NCBI GenBank assembly: GCA_964557565.1
Contig: CAZLAH010000008.1
Coordinates: 1 to 28,379, forward strand
From: UBA5232 sp964557565
GTDB taxonomy: Bacteria > Patescibacteriota > Dojkabacteria > SC72
Length of the DNA stretch: 28,379 bases
Direction of reading: 5' to 3'
Positions 27,782-28,379 of the stretch are shown piece after piece; the first letter of the stretch is position 1; the number at the start of each line of letters is the position of its first letter. The notes beneath the pieces are model-generated. The model was not told the DNA's origin. It was given only the letters and a program-made list of their open reading frames with translations, and did no database searches. The position numbers were made by a program, and so were the translations under genes.

Positions 27782-28379
27782 AGATGTGATCAATAATTTC
27801 AATTAATTTTTCAATATCATCACTATTCTTCCCTTCACTTGGTATCTTTCTCTCACTAGTAAGAATAGCTTTCAAAATTTCGTCTGTATTCTTACTAAAT
27901 AATACCATCTTTTCTTCAAATAGAGACTTAAAAAGATCTTGACTCTCTTCCTTTGTAACAATTGATGGTACACCCATTTCTGCACACTCAATAACTACAG
28001 AAGATCTCTCTGTAATATGAATATCAGAAACAGCTATCAATGCAAAAAGCGGTACAGAAACAATATCATCCACAACAAAACCACATTCTACATCTCCAAT
28101 TCTTTGTTGAATACTCTCTGATCTAGTATCACTCTTTGGATGATGCCTTACAAACCAGAACCAATCTTTTGGACTATTCTGTATTGCCTTAACAATTTCT
28201 TTATCGTGACCAATACCAGGATACACAGTAAAAAGTATTATCTTAGAATATTTCTCCAGAGAATACTTCTTCTTAATATTTTGAATAGTATTTTTTACAA
28301 AATCATTCTTACTTTGCTTCCAAAGATTAAGATAGTCGTTACCTCCCTTAAACACTTGAATGTCTTCATTCTTCCAACT
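27765..28379 (-). CDS. GT-B-type glycosyltransferase or related enzyme, 5' end beyond window
   Basis: The frame is open to the right edge, so the start is outside the window; a GTG at 28355 could mimic one but the frame continues. The visible part has KIILFTVYPGIGHDKEIVKAIQN, DWFWFVRHHPK (the HP motif seen in CDP-glycerol transferase-like and related GT-B enzymes), VSVPLFALIAVSDIHITERSSVVIECAEMGVPSIVT and an end rich in Lys/Glu helices. The SSVVIECAEMGVPSI segment is the donor-binding region of GT-B proteins such as TagF-like or UDP-GlcNAc epimerase-like families. It precedes and overlaps the glycosyltransferase downstream, pointing to one glycan pathway. The subfamily is uncertain. Confidence 0.7.
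   Translation of the reverse strand, partial: SWKNEDIQVFKGGNDYLNLWKQSKNDFVKNTIQNIKKKYSLEKYSKIILFTVYPGIGHDKEIVKAIQNSPKDWFWFVRHHPKSDTRSESIQQRIGDVECGFVVDDIVSVPLFALIAVSDIHITERSSVVIECAEMGVPSIVTKEESQDLFKSLFEEKMVLFSKNTDEILKAILTSERKIPSEGKNSDDIEKLIEIIDHIYAHHN

Noticed and set aside
1..28379. Recoding of UGA as glycine
   Set aside because: TGA serves as a normal stop (for example sufC and the glycosyltransferase ending at 18780) and conserved proteins contain no in-frame TGA.

Overview
This window looks like part of a low-GC bacterial metagenome scaffold, most plausibly from the Candidate Phyla Radiation (Patescibacteria). Pointers to this are the CxxC-x17-CxxC zinc protein, the minimal SufC/SufB-type pair followed by DUF5320 and DUF134 genes, an Elp3 homologue, an elongated nucleoside diphosphate kinase, many small orphan genes, and large surface proteins with carboxypeptidase-regulatory-like domains. 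TGA, TAA and TAG all end genes normally, so the Gly-UGA code of Gracilibacteria and Absconditabacteria is not in use. I cannot name the phylum. Two runs of exactly 100 N (4546-4645, 23643-23742) are scaffolding gaps of unknown true length.

Layout. 1-3745: a truncated anchored protein, a small orphan, an alpha/beta hydrolase, then a Fe-S assembly operon (SufC, SufB-like, DUF5320 zinc ribbon, DUF134). 3770-7487: an anchored deacetylase-like protein running into a gap, several orphans, a 470-base stretch holding three possible tiny minus-strand ORFs, a small membrane protein and a guanylate-kinase-like P-loop protein. 7523-9230: two tandem orphan-gene cassettes (see below). 9304-14192: CxxC zinc protein, family-4 uracil-DNA glycosylase with DUF554, divergent NDK and Elp3, a GNAT acetyltransferase and tRNA-Lys(CUU). 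14242-20471, minus strand: a tightly overlapping operon of zinc-ribbon protein, two paralogous glycosyltransferases, a sugar-1-phosphate transferase, RecO and a large surface protein. 20554-28379: SecA, an M23 peptidase, an exported orphan, DUF3800, DUF456 and two more glycosyltransferases, the last cut by the window edge.

Expression signals. Many genes lack a Shine-Dalgarno sequence and instead have TATAAT (often TGnTATAAT) 5-9 bases before the ATG, which predicts leaderless or nearly leaderless mRNAs. Clear Shine-Dalgarno sequences cluster between about 6.2 and 8.5 kb, in the tiny ORFs and in the two cassette genes.

Most interesting system. Two adjacent orphan genes (7633-8304 and 8454-9164) do not resemble each other clearly but share the same frame: a TAGTATAAT promoter, exactly 15 bases later the octamer AAGTCAGT, then an upstream ATG, a Shine-Dalgarno sequence, an ORF of 223 or 236 codons, and a 56-base 3' stem-loop that is 55/56 identical between copies. 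The stem-loop opens with ACTGACTT, the exact reverse complement of the 5' octamer. The two units are 815 and 806 bases long, and the ORFs hold several unusually long perfect inverted repeats. I know of no described family with this layout.
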